64,000 nucleotides of DNA. Origin: Micrococcus terreus. GTDB lineage: Bacteria; Actinomycetota; Actinomycetes; Actinomycetales; Micrococcaceae. Within the stretch, counting starts at the first letter, position 1. Each line of letters begins with the position of its first letter. Position numbers and translations under genes: made by a program. The stretch spans positions 62,001-126,000 of the forward strand of contig NZ_FPCG01000007.1 of assembly GCF_900116905.1 (NCBI RefSeq). Reading direction: 5' to 3'. The notes below the pieces were generated by a model. It did not search any database and had not been told where the DNA came from. It was given only the letters and a program-made list of their open reading frames with translations. Below are positions 1-9,627 of this stretch, piece by piece.

Positions 1-478
1 GCACCACACCACTCACCTCAGAGGCGCTGATCTCCACGTGATCCACCGAGGGCAGCACCGGGATCCCCCGCAGCTCCGCGATCATCGCCGGCACCACACC
101 ACCACGGCCATCCGTGGCCTGATCTCCGGCCAGCACCAGATCCGCACCGATCCGCTCCACCGCCGCGGCCAGCACCTGCGCGGTCTGGACCACATCCGAA
201 CCAGCCAACACCGGATCAGTCACCAGCACCGCCGAATCCGCCCCCATCGAGAGCATCTTCCGCAACGTCTTGGTCGCATCCTCCGGCCCCATGCTCACCG
301 CCACCACCTCAGTGTCAGCGTGGGCATCCTTGAACTGCAGAGCCACCTCCATGGTCCGCTCACTGATCTCATCCGGCACCGGCTCCGAGACAGCACGATC
401 CAACATGCCCGTCTCCAGATCCAGCTTCCGGTCCGACCAGGTGTCCGGAACCTGCTTGGCCAACACGACGATCTTCAC
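1..478 (-). CDS. etfB: Electron transfer flavoprotein beta subunit (3' end outside window)
   Basis: The reverse strand reads from a GTG at 478 without a stop to the window edge (159 codons). The N-terminus VKIVVLAKQVPDTWSD and the later stretch LVLAGDQATDGRGG, near residues 118-131, are typical of ETF beta. ETF is a soluble FAD/AMP heterodimer that takes electrons from acyl-CoA and related dehydrogenases and passes them to ETF:quinone oxidoreductase. An AAGGA sequence lies about 8 bases before the GTG, which supports this start. The usual partner etfA would lie beyond base 1. The family call is firm; only the N-terminal two thirds is visible. Confidence 0.93.
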   Translation of the reverse strand, partial: MKIVVLAKQVPDTWSDRKLDLETGMLDRAVSEPVPDEISERTMEVALQFKDAHADTEVVAVSMGPEDATKTLRKMLSMGADSAVLVTDPVLAGSDVVQTAQVLAAAVERIGADLVLAGDQATDGRGGVVPAMIAELRGIPVLPSVDHVEISASEVSGVV

Positions 479-637
479 TCGGGGGTCCTTCCGTGGGCGG
501 CATGGGGTCAGTGCGTCACTGCATGTCTCTGCCAGTCCACGTTACCCGCGGGTCGGCTCCGGCGTCAGGGGACGCGTGGGTGCGGCTGTGCCGTGGCTGG
601 CTATCCTCAGGGGAGGCCAGCGATCAAGGAGACAGCA

Positions 638-1414
638 GTGAGCCGTTCCGGACAGGACCACCACCACGACGACGGCCCCCCACCGGTGCGTCCGGCCGCC
701 ACCATCCTTCTGGTCCGGCCGGTGGAGACACCCGAGCGCCCCGGGCTGGAGGTGCTGACCCTCACCCGGTCCACGCAGCTGGTGTTCAGTGCCGGAGCCA
801 CAGCGTTCCCCGGCGGACGGATCGAGGACACCGACCCCTCACCGGAGTATGCGGCGGTGCGGGAGACGTTCGAGGAGACCGGCGTGCTGCTGGCCGTGCG
901 CCCGGACGGCTCCCCCGCGGACGTGGACCTGGCGGTGCTCCCCGCGCAGACGCAGGGCCAGATCGAGGAGGACGCGGCGCGCTTCAGCCCGTTCTTGACA
1001 GATCTGGGCGTCCAGGCCGATGTGTGGAGCATGCATCTGATCTCCCGGTGGGTCACCCCGGAGGATCAGCCGCGGCGCTATGACACCCGGTTCTATGTGG
1101 CCGCCGTCCCCGCCGGGCAGGAGCCGCGCCAGCTCAGCTTCGAGTCCGTCTCCTGGCAGTGGCTCACCCCCGAACAGGCACTGAGCGACTTCCGGGCGGG
1201 CGAGCGGTTCCTGATGCCCCCCACCTGGGCCCAGCTGCGGCTGCTCGCCCAGGCCGCCACGGTGCAGCAGGCCCTGCACCTGCCCGGTCAGGAAGAACCC
1301 GTCACGCCGCGCTCCGAGGGTGGGACGCCGCGGCGGATCGTGGACTTCCCGGACCATGAGGTCTATGCACTGGACCTGGAGCAGTTCCACGCGCATCGCC
1401 CTCGCTCCGCCTGA
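638..1414 (+). CDS. NUDIX hydrolase
   Basis: A 258-residue protein when started at the GTG at 638, which has AAGGAG at 626-631. The frame is open back to 38, but upstream codons overlap etfB and look non-coding. The Nudix box lies at about residues 59-83 (GG, then E71, then REtfEETG) and keeps the GX5EX7REUXEEXGU pattern that binds the metal. Enzymes of this group hydrolyse nucleoside diphosphates linked to another moiety; many actinobacterial members of this size act on NDP-sugars or CoA derivatives, but the substrate cannot be read here. The His/Asp-rich N-terminal tail (residues 8-12) contains a near copy of the dispersed GCCGTCGTCG motif. A TATCCT at 602-607 could be the -10 element. Confidence 0.85.
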   Translation: MSRSGQDHHHDDGPPPVRPAATILLVRPVETPERPGLEVLTLTRSTQLVFSAGATAFPGGRIEDTDPSPEYAAVRETFEETGVLLAVRPDGSPADVDLAVLPAQTQGQIEEDAARFSPFLTDLGVQADVWSMHLISRWVTPEDQPRRYDTRFYVAAVPAGQEPRQLSFESVSWQWLTPEQALSDFRAGERFLMPPTWAQLRLLAQAATVQQALHLPGQEEPVTPRSEGGTPRRIVDFPDHEVYALDLEQFHAHRPRSA

Positions 1415-1731
1415 GGCCGATCCTGCCGCCGTCACCATCACGCCACCGACGACCCCACCCTGAATTGTCATGTTCACCATTTTTTGCAACCAGAGGGCGC
1501 CATCTGACGGGCGCAGGTGCGAACGCTTGCCACTAGACGACGTTTCTTGACTGGTGTCATCTCTGGGTGATCTTTTCCTCTGAAACCGGCCTGCGCGGCG
1601 CCGGACGAGTGAAGACTTGAGGGCAACGGAGCAGCACCACCGCTCCACCCGCCCCTCAGACCTGCGGACCCCGGCACCTTGCCGGGCCGCCCCGGACCAC
1701 TCCGGGTCACACCATCAGCAAGGAGTCGATC
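1415..1731. other. Intergenic region upstream of aceA
   Basis: 317 bases without a convincing gene. It holds TTTTTTGCAACC near 1480 and TGCGAACGCTTGCC near 1518. These loosely resemble the TTTGCAA-type sites bound by the acetate regulator RamB in corynebacteria. The aceA ribosome binding site AAGGAG is at 1721-1726. No strong hairpin is visible behind the NUDIX gene. Confidence 0.4.
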
Positions 1732-3036
1732 ATGACCGAGCAGACCACGCACACTCCCGCTTCCGCCGAGCAGCTCCAGCACGACTGGGACCACAACCCG
1801 CGCTGGGCCGGCATCGAGCGCACCTACACCGCCGAGGACGTCGTCAAGCTGCGCGGCCGGGTCCAGGAGGAGCACACCCTGGCCAAGCGCGGAGCTGAGA
1901 AGCTCTGGAACCAGCTGAGCTCCGAGCACGCCGAGGGCGCGTTCACCAACGCCCTGGGCGCCCTGACCGGCAACATGGCCGTCCAGCAGGTCAAGGCCGG
2001 CCTGCGCGCCATCTACCTCTCCGGCTGGCAGGTCGCCGCGGACGCCAACCTCTCCGGCCACACCTACCCGGACCAGTCCCTCTACCCGGCCAACTCGGTC
2101 CCTGCCGTGGTCCGCCGGATCAACAACGCCCTGCTGCGTGCCGACCAGATCGAGTTCTCCGAGGGCATCCAGTCCGTGGAGGACTACCTGGTGCCGATCG
2201 TGGCCGACGCCGAGGCCGGCTTCGGGGGCCCGCTCAACGCCTACGAGCTGATGAAGGCCATGATCGCCGCCGGTGCCTCCGGTGTGCACTGGGAGGACCA
2301 GCTGGCCTCCGAGAAGAAGTGCGGCCACCTGGGCGGCAAGGTGCTGATCCCCACCGGTCAGCACATCCGCACCCTGAACGCCGCCCGCCTGGCCGCTGAC
2401 GTCTCCGGCGTCAACTCGGTCATCATCGCCCGCACCGACGCCGAGGCCGCCACCCTGATCACCTCGGATGTGGACGAGCGCGACGCCGAGTTCATCACCG
2501 GCGAGCGCACCGCCGAGGGCTTCTACAAGGTCCGCAACGGGATCGAGCCCTGCATCGCCCGCGCCAAGGCCTACGCCCCGCATTCGGACCTGATCTGGAT
2601 GGAGACCGGCACCCCGGACCTGGAGCTGGCCAAGCAGTTCGCCGAGGCCGTCAAGTCCGAGTTCCCGGACCAGATGCTCTCCTACAACTGCTCGCCGTCC
2701 TTCAACTGGAAGAAGAACCTGGACGATGACACCATCGCCAAGTTCCAGCGCGAGCTGGGCGCCATGGGCTACACCTTCCAGTTCATCACCCTGGCCGGAT
2801 TCCACGCCCTGAACCACTCCATGTTCGATCTGGCCAAGGGCTACAACGAGCGCCAGATGTCCGCCTACGTGGAGCTGCAGGAGCGCGAGTTCGCCGACGA
2901 GGCCCGCGGCTACACCGCCACCAAGCACCAGCGCGAAGTCGGCACCGGCTACTTCGACGCCATCTCCACCGCCATCAACCCGGAGAGCTCCACCACCGCA
3001 CTGACCGGCTCCACCGAGGCCGGGCAGTTCCACTGA
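1732..3036 (+). CDS. aceA: Isocitrate lyase
   Basis: 434 residues, the normal length for the compact bacterial enzyme. It cleaves isocitrate to glyoxylate and succinate, the first step of the glyoxylate bypass. The catalytic signature KKCGH is at residues 195-199, with the active-site loop following [11 protein letters not shown]. The ATG at 1732 is preceded by AAGGAG. Malate synthase follows on the same strand after 274 bases, so the two bypass enzymes are neighbours with room for separate promoters. This fits a strain growing on acetate, fatty acids or aromatic compounds that end in acetyl-CoA. The assignment is secure. Confidence 0.97.
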   Translation: MTEQTTHTPASAEQLQHDWDHNPRWAGIERTYTAEDVVKLRGRVQEEHTLAKRGAEKLWNQLSSEHAEGAFTNALGALTGNMAVQQVKAGLRAIYLSGWQVAADANLSGHTYPDQSLYPANSVPAVVRRINNALLRADQIEFSEGIQSVEDYLVPIVADAEAGFGGPLNAYELMKAMIAAGASGVHWEDQLASEKKCGHLGGKVLIPTGQHIRTLNAARLAADVSGVNSVIIARTDAEAATLITSDVDERDAEFITGERTAEGFYKVRNGIEPCIARAKAYAPHSDLIWMETGTPDLELAKQFAEAVKSEFPDQMLSYNCSPSFNWKKNLDDDTIAKFQRELGAMGYTFQFITLAGFHALNHSMFDLAKGYNERQMSAYVELQEREFADEARGYTATKHQREVGTGYFDAISTAINPESSTTALTGSTEAGQFH

Positions 3037-3310
3037 GCCGCACCTGGATCGGCGAGGGGTCCCATCGGACCCTGACCCGCTGAGCACCGGTGGCGGCCGG
3101 GCCCCGGCCTGGCCGCCACCTGGTTCTCCCCACCTGTCACCTCACCTCCCGCGTCACCCGCCTTCACCCCAGCTTCCCGACGCCGGCCGCCTCACCTGTG
3201 GCGACGTCGTCGGGACATCCTCCCCTCACCACCCGCCACGGGGCACCTGACACCACTCCCCCGGCCCCCGCGCACCGCGCGGTGTGGGCCCCACTCCCCA
3301 GGAGAGCACC

Positions 3311-4987
3311 ATGTACCCCACCGATCAGCCCATCACCATCAACGGCGTGACCCTGCAGGGTCCGCATCTGCCCCGCCAGGAGGAGATCCTCACGCCCGAG
3401 GCACTGGACTTCCTGGCCATGCTGCACCGCCGCTTCGACTCCCGACGCCGTGAGCTGCTGCAGGCGCGCGGCGAGGTCCGCCGTCGGATCGCCGAGGGGT
3501 GGACCCCCGGGTTCCTGCCGGAGACCCGCACCATCCGCGAGGACGACTCCTGGCGCGTGGCCCCGCTGGCCCCCGGGCTGAAGGACCGCCGCGTGGAGAT
3601 CACCGGCCCCGTGGACCGGAAGATGACGATCAATGCGCTGAACTCCGGGGCCAAGTGCTGGCTGGCCGACTTCGAGGACTCCTCCACCCCGTCCTGGGAG
3701 AACATGCTCGCCGGACAGGTGAACCTCAAGGACGCCATCCGCCGGCAGATCGACTTCACCACCCCCGAGGGCAAGGAGTACCGGCTCGGCGGCGTGCAGC
3801 TGGTGGACCGCCCCACGATCATCGTGCGTCCCCGCGGCTGGCACCTGGAGGAGGACCACCTGCTGGTGGACGGTCAGCCGATGGCCGGCGCACTGGTGGA
3901 CTTCGGGCTCTACTTCTTCCACAACGCCAAGGAGCTGCTGCGCCGCGGCCGCGGACCGTACTTCTACCTGCCCAAGACCGAGAACCACCTCGAGGCCCGG
4001 CTGTGGAACTGCATCTTCGTGGTGGCCCAGGACGCCCTGGGCATCCCGCAGGGCACCGTGCGCGCCACCGTGCTGATCGAGACCATCACCGCCGCATTCG
4101 AGATGGAGGAGATCCTCTACCAGCTGCGCAACCACGCCGCCGGTCTGAACGCCGGGCGCTGGGACTACATCTTCTCGATCATCAAGAACTTCCGGGATCG
4201 CGGCGAGGACTTCGTGCTCCCGGACCGCGCAGACGTGACCATGACCGCCCCGATGATGCGGGCGTACACCGAGCAGCTGGTGCGGGCCTGCCACCGCCGC
4301 GGTGCCTCGGCGATCGGCGGCATGGCGGCCTTCATCCCCAACCGCCGCGACCCGGAGGCCAATGAGGCCGCGCTGCGGAAGGTCCGTGAGGACAAGACCC
4401 GTGAGGCCGCAGACGGCTTCGACGGCTCCTGGGTGGCCCACCCGGACCTGGTGCCGGTGGCCCGCGAGGTGTTCGACGAGGTCTTGGGCGAGCTGCCCAA
4501 CCAGATCCGGGCGCGCCGCCGGGACGATGTCCAGCCGGATGCCCAGGCGCTGCTGGCCGTGTCCCAGACCCCGGGAGCGATCACCGAGGCCGGTGTGCGG
4601 ATGAACATCGAGGTCGGCATCCGCTACGTGGAGTCCTGGCTGCGCGGCAACGGCGCCGCCGCCATCCACAACCTGATGGAGGACGCCGCCACCGCGGAGA
4701 TCTCCCGCTCGCAGATCTGGCAGTGGATCAACGCCGGGTCGCAGGCCCAGCTGGCCTCCGGTGAAGGCACCCGGCGGGTCACCCGCGACTGGGTGGAGAC
4801 GCTGATGGAGGAGGAGTTCGCCCGGATCGAGCGCCAGGAGGGTGATCGGTTCGACGACGCCCGCGAGGTGTTCGCCGCCTCCGCCCTGGCCGAGGAGTTC
4901 CCGGACTTCCTGACCCTGCCGGCCTACCGCCAGTTCCTCTCCGCCGAGGCCCCGCTGCGCCGGGAGCTCTCCGGGGCGGCTGCCTGA
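3311..4987 (+). CDS. aceB: Malate synthase A
   Basis: 558 residues from the ATG at 3311, chosen because AGGAGAG lies at 3300-3306; an in-frame upstream start at 3284 has no such site. The enzyme condenses glyoxylate with acetyl-CoA to malate. [15 protein letters not shown] near residues 223-237 is the malate synthase A signature, and the length matches the A rather than the G isoform. It completes the glyoxylate bypass with aceA just upstream. A long perfect inverted repeat begins 22 bases after the stop and probably ends the transcript. Confidence 0.96.
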   Translation: MYPTDQPITINGVTLQGPHLPRQEEILTPEALDFLAMLHRRFDSRRRELLQARGEVRRRIAEGWTPGFLPETRTIREDDSWRVAPLAPGLKDRRVEITGPVDRKMTINALNSGAKCWLADFEDSSTPSWENMLAGQVNLKDAIRRQIDFTTPEGKEYRLGGVQLVDRPTIIVRPRGWHLEEDHLLVDGQPMAGALVDFGLYFFHNAKELLRRGRGPYFYLPKTENHLEARLWNCIFVVAQDALGIPQGTVRATVLIETITAAFEMEEILYQLRNHAAGLNAGRWDYIFSIIKNFRDRGEDFVLPDRADVTMTAPMMRAYTEQLVRACHRRGASAIGGMAAFIPNRRDPEANEAALRKVREDKTREAADGFDGSWVAHPDLVPVAREVFDEVLGELPNQIRARRRDDVQPDAQALLAVSQTPGAITEAGVRMNIEVGIRYVESWLRGNGAAAIHNLMEDAATAEISRSQIWQWINAGSQAQLASGEGTRRVTRDWVETLMEEEFARIERQEGDRFDDAREVFAASALAEEFPDFLTLPAYRQFLSAEAPLRRELSGAAA

Positions 4988-5008
4988 CGCAGGCGTTCCC
5001 CTCTTGTC

Positions 5009-5078
5009 AACGGGAGGTCATCTTTCCACCCCATCGGCCCTGGTTCAGGGCGGTGAAGGTGAAAGATGACCTCCCGTT
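5009..5078 (+). terminator. Long hairpin terminator behind aceB
   Basis: Two perfectly complementary 18-base arms lie at 5009-5026 and 5061-5078 around a 34-base loop. The loop holds a smaller hairpin GCCCTG/CAGGGC at about 5038-5052. The position right behind aceB points to transcription termination, although no clean T-run follows. Confidence 0.7.
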
Positions 5079-5190
5079 CGGGTGCGCTGGTCCGGTCTCT
5101 CCCTCTGGCCGAGGCGATGGATCGGTGACAGGCTGACGGGAAGGTGACGTCCCGTCGTCGGGCCGTCCATACCCCGACCGGAAGGCCGTC

Positions 5191-6303
5191 ATGAAGGTCG
5201 AAGCACTTGTCGTCCAGGAGAAGGACGCTCCGTTCGTCCGCGAGACCCTCGAGTTGGACGGGCCCGGCCCTGGTGAGGCCCTGGTGCGCGTGGTCGCCAC
5301 CGGCGTCTGCCACACAGATGCGAACACCCAGGCCGGCGACATGCCGCTGCCTCTGCCCGGCGTGCTGGGCCACGAGGGATCCGGAGTGGTGGAGCAGGTC
5401 GGTGAGGGCGTCACCCATGTGCAGGTCGGAGACCATGTGGTGATGGCCTGGCCCTATTGCGGTCAGTGCCGCAACTGTGTCCGCGGGGAGCACCGCTACT
5501 GTGAGTTGATCGGGCCGGCCCTGGTGGGCGGGCGCCGGTTCATGGGCCCGCAGGAGGGGACGACCGGCTACCGCCGCGAGGACGGCAGCGAGCTCTCCGG
5601 ACACTTCTTCGGACAGTCCTCCTTCGCCACGCACGCGCTGACCTACGCGCACACATTGGTGGAGATTCCCGACGACGTCCCCGTGGAGTTGGCAGGTGTC
5701 CTCGCCTGTGGCATCACCACAGGGGCAGGGGCCATCCTGAACACCGCCCGGCCGGCGCCCGGTGAGTCCGTGGTGGTATTCGGCACCGGTGCTGTCGGGC
5801 TGGCAGCGGTCATGGCCGCCCGGAACACCCCGGCCACCAAGATCATCGCGATCGACCTGCACGACTCACGTCTGGAGATGGCCACCCGCTACGGCGCCAC
5901 CCACACCATCAACTCAGGACAGGAGAAAGCGATCGAGCGGATCCTGGAGATCTGCGACGGCCCGGCAGACTACGTCCTGGACTGCACCGGAAGTGTGAAG
6001 GTGATCGAACAGGCCATGGAAGCCGTCGGGATGCTCGGCACCATGATCCTGATCGGCGGAGCACCGGTCGATGCCCGATTCAGCTTGGACCACTTCCGCA
6101 CGCTGTGGGGCCAACGGGTGGTCGGCACCCTGGGCGGATCCGGGACCTCGAATGAGCTGATCCCAGCCCTGCTGGCGCTCTACCAGCAGGGCCGGTTCCC
6201 CTTCGACGAGCTGGTGGAGTTCTACGACTTCGACCAGATCGACCAGGCACTGGCCGACTCGAAGTCCGGCAAGACCGTCAAGCCGATCCTGCGCATCAGC
6301 TGA
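5191..6303 (+). CDS. Zinc-dependent alcohol dehydrogenase, benzyl/aryl-alcohol type
   Basis: 370 residues, medium-chain dehydrogenase family. Catalytic zinc ligands fit C40 and H61-E62. The structural zinc site is C90, C93, C96 and C104. The NAD-binding glycine motif FGTGAVG is near residue 196. GGAAGG lies just ahead of the ATG. The sequence resembles benzyl alcohol dehydrogenase (XylB-like), and the aldehyde dehydrogenase 41 bases downstream resembles benzaldehyde dehydrogenase. The pair would therefore oxidise an aromatic alcohol to its acid using NAD. The exact substrate is an inference from family resemblance and context. Confidence 0.85.
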   Translation: MKVEALVVQEKDAPFVRETLELDGPGPGEALVRVVATGVCHTDANTQAGDMPLPLPGVLGHEGSGVVEQVGEGVTHVQVGDHVVMAWPYCGQCRNCVRGEHRYCELIGPALVGGRRFMGPQEGTTGYRREDGSELSGHFFGQSSFATHALTYAHTLVEIPDDVPVELAGVLACGITTGAGAILNTARPAPGESVVVFGTGAVGLAAVMAARNTPATKIIAIDLHDSRLEMATRYGATHTINSGQEKAIERILEICDGPADYVLDCTGSVKVIEQAMEAVGMLGTMILIGGAPVDARFSLDHFRTLWGQRVVGTLGGSGTSNELIPALLALYQQGRFPFDELVEFYDFDQIDQALADSKSGKTVKPILRIS

Positions 6304-6344
6304 TCAATCATCCACGTCTCACCACTGCACGAAGGAGCACCCCC

Positions 6345-7802
6345 ATGTCTGTTCTTGATCCGTCTGTCTGGGGCGGGAAGATCTACACCGATGGTTGGAC
6401 CACGGGTTCGGCTGAGTCTGCGGAGGTGATCGAACCGGCCACCGGGTCCGTGCTGGGCACCGCCGGGATGGCCACCGCTGATGATGTCCACGCCGCGGCC
6501 ACCCGGTCCGCTCAAGCTCAGAAGGCCTGGGCGGCCACCAAGCCAGAGGAGCGGGCGGCGATCATGCGCCGGGCCGGGGAGTTCTTCGAAGCCAACGCCC
6601 AGGAACTGGGTGAGTGGGTCCAGCGCGAGACCGGGGCCATCGGGGCCAAGGCTGGATTGGAGACCCATGTGGCCGCCAACGAGTGCTTCGATGCAGCGGC
6701 CCTGCCCCACCACGCCGCCGGCGAGGTGCTCACCTCCGATGCCGACCACTGGTCCTTCGCCCGCCGTCAGCCAGCCGGGGTGGTCGCGGTGATCTCCCCA
6801 TTCAACTTCCCGCTGATCCTCTCCATCCGTTCCGTGGCCCCGGCACTGGCCCTGGGCAACACCGTGATCCTCAAACCCGATCCGCGCACTCCGGTCTCCG
6901 GTGGCGTGATGATCATGCGGGCCTTTGAGGATGCCGGACTGCCGCCCGGTGTGCTCCAGCTGCTGCCCGGTGGAGCCGATGCCGGGATCGCCCTGACCGA
7001 GGCCCCCGAGGTGCGCATCGTCTCCTTCACCGGATCCACCCCGGCCGGACGCAAGGTCGGGGAGGCCTGCGGACGCAACCTCAAGCGCGCCCACCTGGAG
7101 CTGGGCGGGAACAATGCGTTGATCGTGCTGCCCGGGGCAGATGTAGCCGCAGCCGCCTCCGCTGGAGCCTTCGGCGCGTTCCTGCACCAGGGACAGGTCT
7201 GCATGACCGCCGGCCGCCACCTGGTCCACGAGTCCTTGAAGGACGAGTACGTCGCCGCCCTGCGGGAGAAGGCCGAGAATCTGCCCGTTGGAGACCCGAT
7301 GAGCGGACAGGTCGCCCTGGGCCCGATCATCGATGAGCGCCAACGGGACAACATCGACAGGATCGTCCGAGCCGCTAAGGACGCCGGAGGCTCCATCGAG
7401 GCCGGAGGCACCTACGAGAACCTGTTCTACGCCCCCACCGTGATCGCCGGTGTGGGACCGGACAACCCCGCCTGGGACGAGGAGATCTTCGGGCCCGTGG
7501 CCCCCGTGGCCTCCTTCGACTCGATCGAGGAGGCCGCCGAGCTCGTCAACGCCAGCGAGTACGGACTCTCCGTGTCCATCCTCGGAGACGTGGGTCAGGC
7601 GATGAAGCTGGCGGATATGGTCCATTCCGGCAAGGTCCATATCAACGAACAGACCGTCATGGACGAATCCAACGCCCCCTTCGGTGGCGTCGGAGCCTCC
7701 GGCACCGGCTCCCGGTTCGGCGGCTACACCGCCAACATCGAGGCCTTCACCGAGACCCAATGGCTCACCGTCCGACCCGACATCGCCCCCTATCCGTTCT
7801 GA
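6345..7802 (+). CDS. Aldehyde dehydrogenase, benzaldehyde dehydrogenase type
   Basis: 485 residues, NAD(P)-dependent aldehyde dehydrogenase superfamily. The general-base glutamate is in HLELGGNN near residue 251 and the catalytic cysteine in GQVCMTAGR near residue 286. GAAGGAG precedes the ATG. It lies 41 bases behind the aryl-alcohol dehydrogenase and ends in a hairpin, so the two form a two-gene operon. Its likely job is benzaldehyde to benzoate, which would feed the catechol branch encoded at 17570-20701. Vanillin or another aromatic aldehyde cannot be excluded as substrate. Confidence 0.86.
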   Translation: MSVLDPSVWGGKIYTDGWTTGSAESAEVIEPATGSVLGTAGMATADDVHAAATRSAQAQKAWAATKPEERAAIMRRAGEFFEANAQELGEWVQRETGAIGAKAGLETHVAANECFDAAALPHHAAGEVLTSDADHWSFARRQPAGVVAVISPFNFPLILSIRSVAPALALGNTVILKPDPRTPVSGGVMIMRAFEDAGLPPGVLQLLPGGADAGIALTEAPEVRIVSFTGSTPAGRKVGEACGRNLKRAHLELGGNNALIVLPGADVAAAASAGAFGAFLHQGQVCMTAGRHLVHESLKDEYVAALREKAENLPVGDPMSGQVALGPIIDERQRDNIDRIVRAAKDAGGSIEAGGTYENLFYAPTVIAGVGPDNPAWDEEIFGPVAPVASFDSIEEAAELVNASEYGLSVSILGDVGQAMKLADMVHSGKVHINEQTVMDESNAPFGGVGASGTGSRFGGYTANIEAFTETQWLTVRPDIAPYPF

Positions 7803-7810
7803 TCGGCACC

Positions 7811-7842
7811 GCTGCGGGCGGCCATACCTGGCCGTCCGCAGC
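7811..7842 (+). terminator. Hairpin terminator behind the aldehyde dehydrogenase
   Basis: Arms GCTGCGGGCGGCCA (7811-7824) and TGGCCGTCCGCAGC (7829-7842) pair along 14 bases with one G-U wobble and a TACC loop, starting 8 bases after the stop codon. Confidence 0.75.
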
Positions 7843-7903
7843 CTGCGCGGTGGACACTGGGAGGCAGGTCGGACCGTGAGCCAATCGACGTCAGGAGGAC
7901 CCC

Positions 7904-8140
7904 ATGACCACCCTGCACCCAGAGATCCCGGAGGGATCGGGCACCGAGGACCTCACCGTGGCCTCTGCGCCGACCTCGCCCCTGCCCGGCGAGGGTCTGG
8001 AGCCCACCCGGGCCCCGGCAGAAGACGATCAGCGCGAGCCCTTCACCTTCCCGGACAGCGACGCCGCCGGCGGGATGGACATCGTGGATGAGTGGGACCG
8101 GGAGTCGTTCCCGGCCTCGGATCCGCCCTCGAACTACTGA
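7904..8140 (+). CDS. Small acidic hypothetical protein with a conserved C-terminal tail
   Basis: 78 residues, preceded by AGGAGG. The protein is Pro/Glu/Asp rich and probably unstructured, apart from the C-terminal DEWDRESFPASDPPSNY. Tails of the type ESFPASDPPS recur in small uncharacterised actinobacterial and proteobacterial proteins, so the motif rather than the body seems to be selected. I see no signal peptide or membrane segment. It lies between the aromatic aldehyde operon and a convergent membrane protein. Function unknown. Confidence 0.75.
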   Translation: MTTLHPEIPEGSGTEDLTVASAPTSPLPGEGLEPTRAPAEDDQREPFTFPDSDAAGGMDIVDEWDRESFPASDPPSNY

Positions 8141-8156
8141 GCAGCGGCGCCGACCG

Positions 8157-9074
8157 TCAGGCGCGGCGGCCGTCCACGGGGTCGCCGTCCCCGTCGAGGG
8201 CGTCCAGGATCAGGTCGCGAGCCTCTCCGGTGGCCGAGCGGCGGGAGAGCCACAGGGAGACCGCCCAGGCGATCATCACGATCACCGCGGCACCGGCGGC
8301 GGTGATCGCCACCGAGGCCGAGTTCAGTCCGGTCCCGTCCGAGCGGCCCACTGCCACCCAGACCAGACCCCAGGCCAGACCCACGGCGGGCATGAGCCGA
8401 CCGCCGCTGTACACGGCGGTGAAGGCACCCACCAGGGTGGCCACCACGATCATGATGTTGGTCCAGACGATCGGTCCCAGGGGCGAACCGGTCCAGCCCA
8501 TCGAGGCCAGCCAGGCGGCCACGTTGGCGACGGTGGCGATCGAGACCCAGCCCAGGTACAGGCCCTGCACGCCGTCCACCAGGATCCGCTCGCCCCAGGC
8601 GTTGACGCGCAGGTTCTCCTTGATCACCAGGATCCGGCACAGCACTGCCAGCAGCACGGCGATCACCAGGACACTGATGGCCAGCCAGCCGGCCTGCACG
8701 GTCCAGATCCACAGCGAGTTCAGCAGGATGCCGGCCAGGATCCAGGGGCGCAGGCGGTCATGCCGAGCGCTGTCGGATGAGGGCAGGAACTGCCAGACGG
8801 TGTAGGCGATCAGACCGAGGTAGATCACGCTCCAGATCGAGAACGCCGTGGAGGCCGGTGCGATCCAGGTGCCGTCCGGGCCCAACCAGCCACCCGCCGC
8901 ATCCTGGATGGGGGTCCCTCCGAACGCGCCGGCGCCGAAGGCCGCGGTGACGATCGCGATGACGGTCAGGGCCGCCGTCGTGACCTTCCCGGGGAGAGTG
9001 GACAGGAAGCCGCCACGTCCGCCGGAGCCGGAGGCGGCGGGGCGGTCTGCGGTGCTGGCGGGGGTGGAGCTCAT
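8157..9074 (-). CDS. Tryptophan-rich TspO/MBR-like membrane protein
   Basis: 305 residues from the ATG at 9074, which has AGGAGG upstream; the longer frame to 9227 has no ribosome site. Several membrane segments are visible. The first follows residue 25, and later ones are rich in Trp (TAFSIWSVIY, SLWIWTVQAGWL), as in tryptophan-rich sensory proteins of the TspO/MBR family. Those proteins bind porphyrins or other small hydrophobic ligands. It ends 17 bases from the convergent small gene. The extended N- and C-terminal tails make it longer than classical TspO (about 160 residues), so the ligand is uncertain. Confidence 0.72.
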   Translation of the reverse strand: MSSTPASTADRPAASGSGGRGGFLSTLPGKVTTAALTVIAIVTAAFGAGAFGGTPIQDAAGGWLGPDGTWIAPASTAFSIWSVIYLGLIAYTVWQFLPSSDSARHDRLRPWILAGILLNSLWIWTVQAGWLAISVLVIAVLLAVLCRILVIKENLRVNAWGERILVDGVQGLYLGWVSIATVANVAAWLASMGWTGSPLGPIVWTNIMIVVATLVGAFTAVYSGGRLMPAVGLAWGLVWVAVGRSDGTGLNSASVAITAAGAAVIVMIAWAVSLWLSRRSATGEARDLILDALDGDGDPVDGRRA

Positions 9075-9153
9075 GGTGCTGCCTCCTGCTGGGACGCCGG
9101 CCGGGCCGACACGGTTGGTCAGGCCCAGCGTAGTCGCGAACGGGTGGAACCGG

Positions 9154-9627
9154 TCAGGAGCGCGCGGCCTCGGCGTCCGTGCCGCCCTCGGGCCAGGTCC
9201 ACTCCTGCAGATGCGCGCGTTCGGCATCGGTCAGCGGACGGGCACGATGGTCTTCGCCCAGCACCACCATCACCGTGTCCACGGTGAACACCGCGCGGCC
9301 GTCCTGGTGCCCTTGCTGGCGCAGGGTGTAGGAGGAGGTGCCGACCCGCACCACGCCCACGTGCATGGTCAGCTCCGGGCCGTAGTGCACCGGCGCGTGG
9401 TAGTCCACGGTCTGCCGGGCCACCACTCGAGCCTCGCGTCTGCCGTCATCCTCCCGCCCGGCGGTCTCCAACGCGAAGCGCACGCGCGCCTCCTCGGCCA
9501 GGGTCACGATCCGGGCGTTGTTCACGTGCCCGTAGAGGTCCTGATCCGACCACCGCAGCTCCAGCGGGAAGGTGTAGACGGGGGCCTCGGCGGGCTGGTC
9601 CGACTGCTCACGGGGATGCTGGTCCAT
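9154..9627 (-). CDS. Acyl-CoA thioesterase, 4HBT hotdog family
   Basis: 157 residues starting at the ATG at 9627, with GAGGAG just upstream; a longer open frame to 10962 is only a shadow of the YihY gene. The segment LRWSDQDLYGHVNNARIVTLAEEARVRF is the hallmark of 4-hydroxybenzoyl-CoA-type thioesterases, with the catalytic Asp and the HVNN turn. Such enzymes hydrolyse acyl- or aroyl-CoA thioesters. It lies 79 bases upstream of the TspO-like gene on the same strand. Substrate unknown. Confidence 0.86.
   Translation of the reverse strand: MDQHPREQSDQPAEAPVYTFPLELRWSDQDLYGHVNNARIVTLAEEARVRFALETAGREDDGRREARVVARQTVDYHAPVHYGPELTMHVGVVRVGTSSYTLRQQGHQDGRAVFTVDTVMVVLGEDHRARPLTDAERAHLQEWTWPEGGTDAEAARS

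Noticed and set aside
38-637. Upstream extension of the NUDIX frame to 38
   Set aside because: It overlaps etfB on the other strand, and a ribosome site directly precedes the GTG at 638.
1474-4669. Two long minus-strand frames opposite aceA and aceB
   Set aside because: Shadows; aceA and aceB carry complete catalytic signatures on the plus strand.
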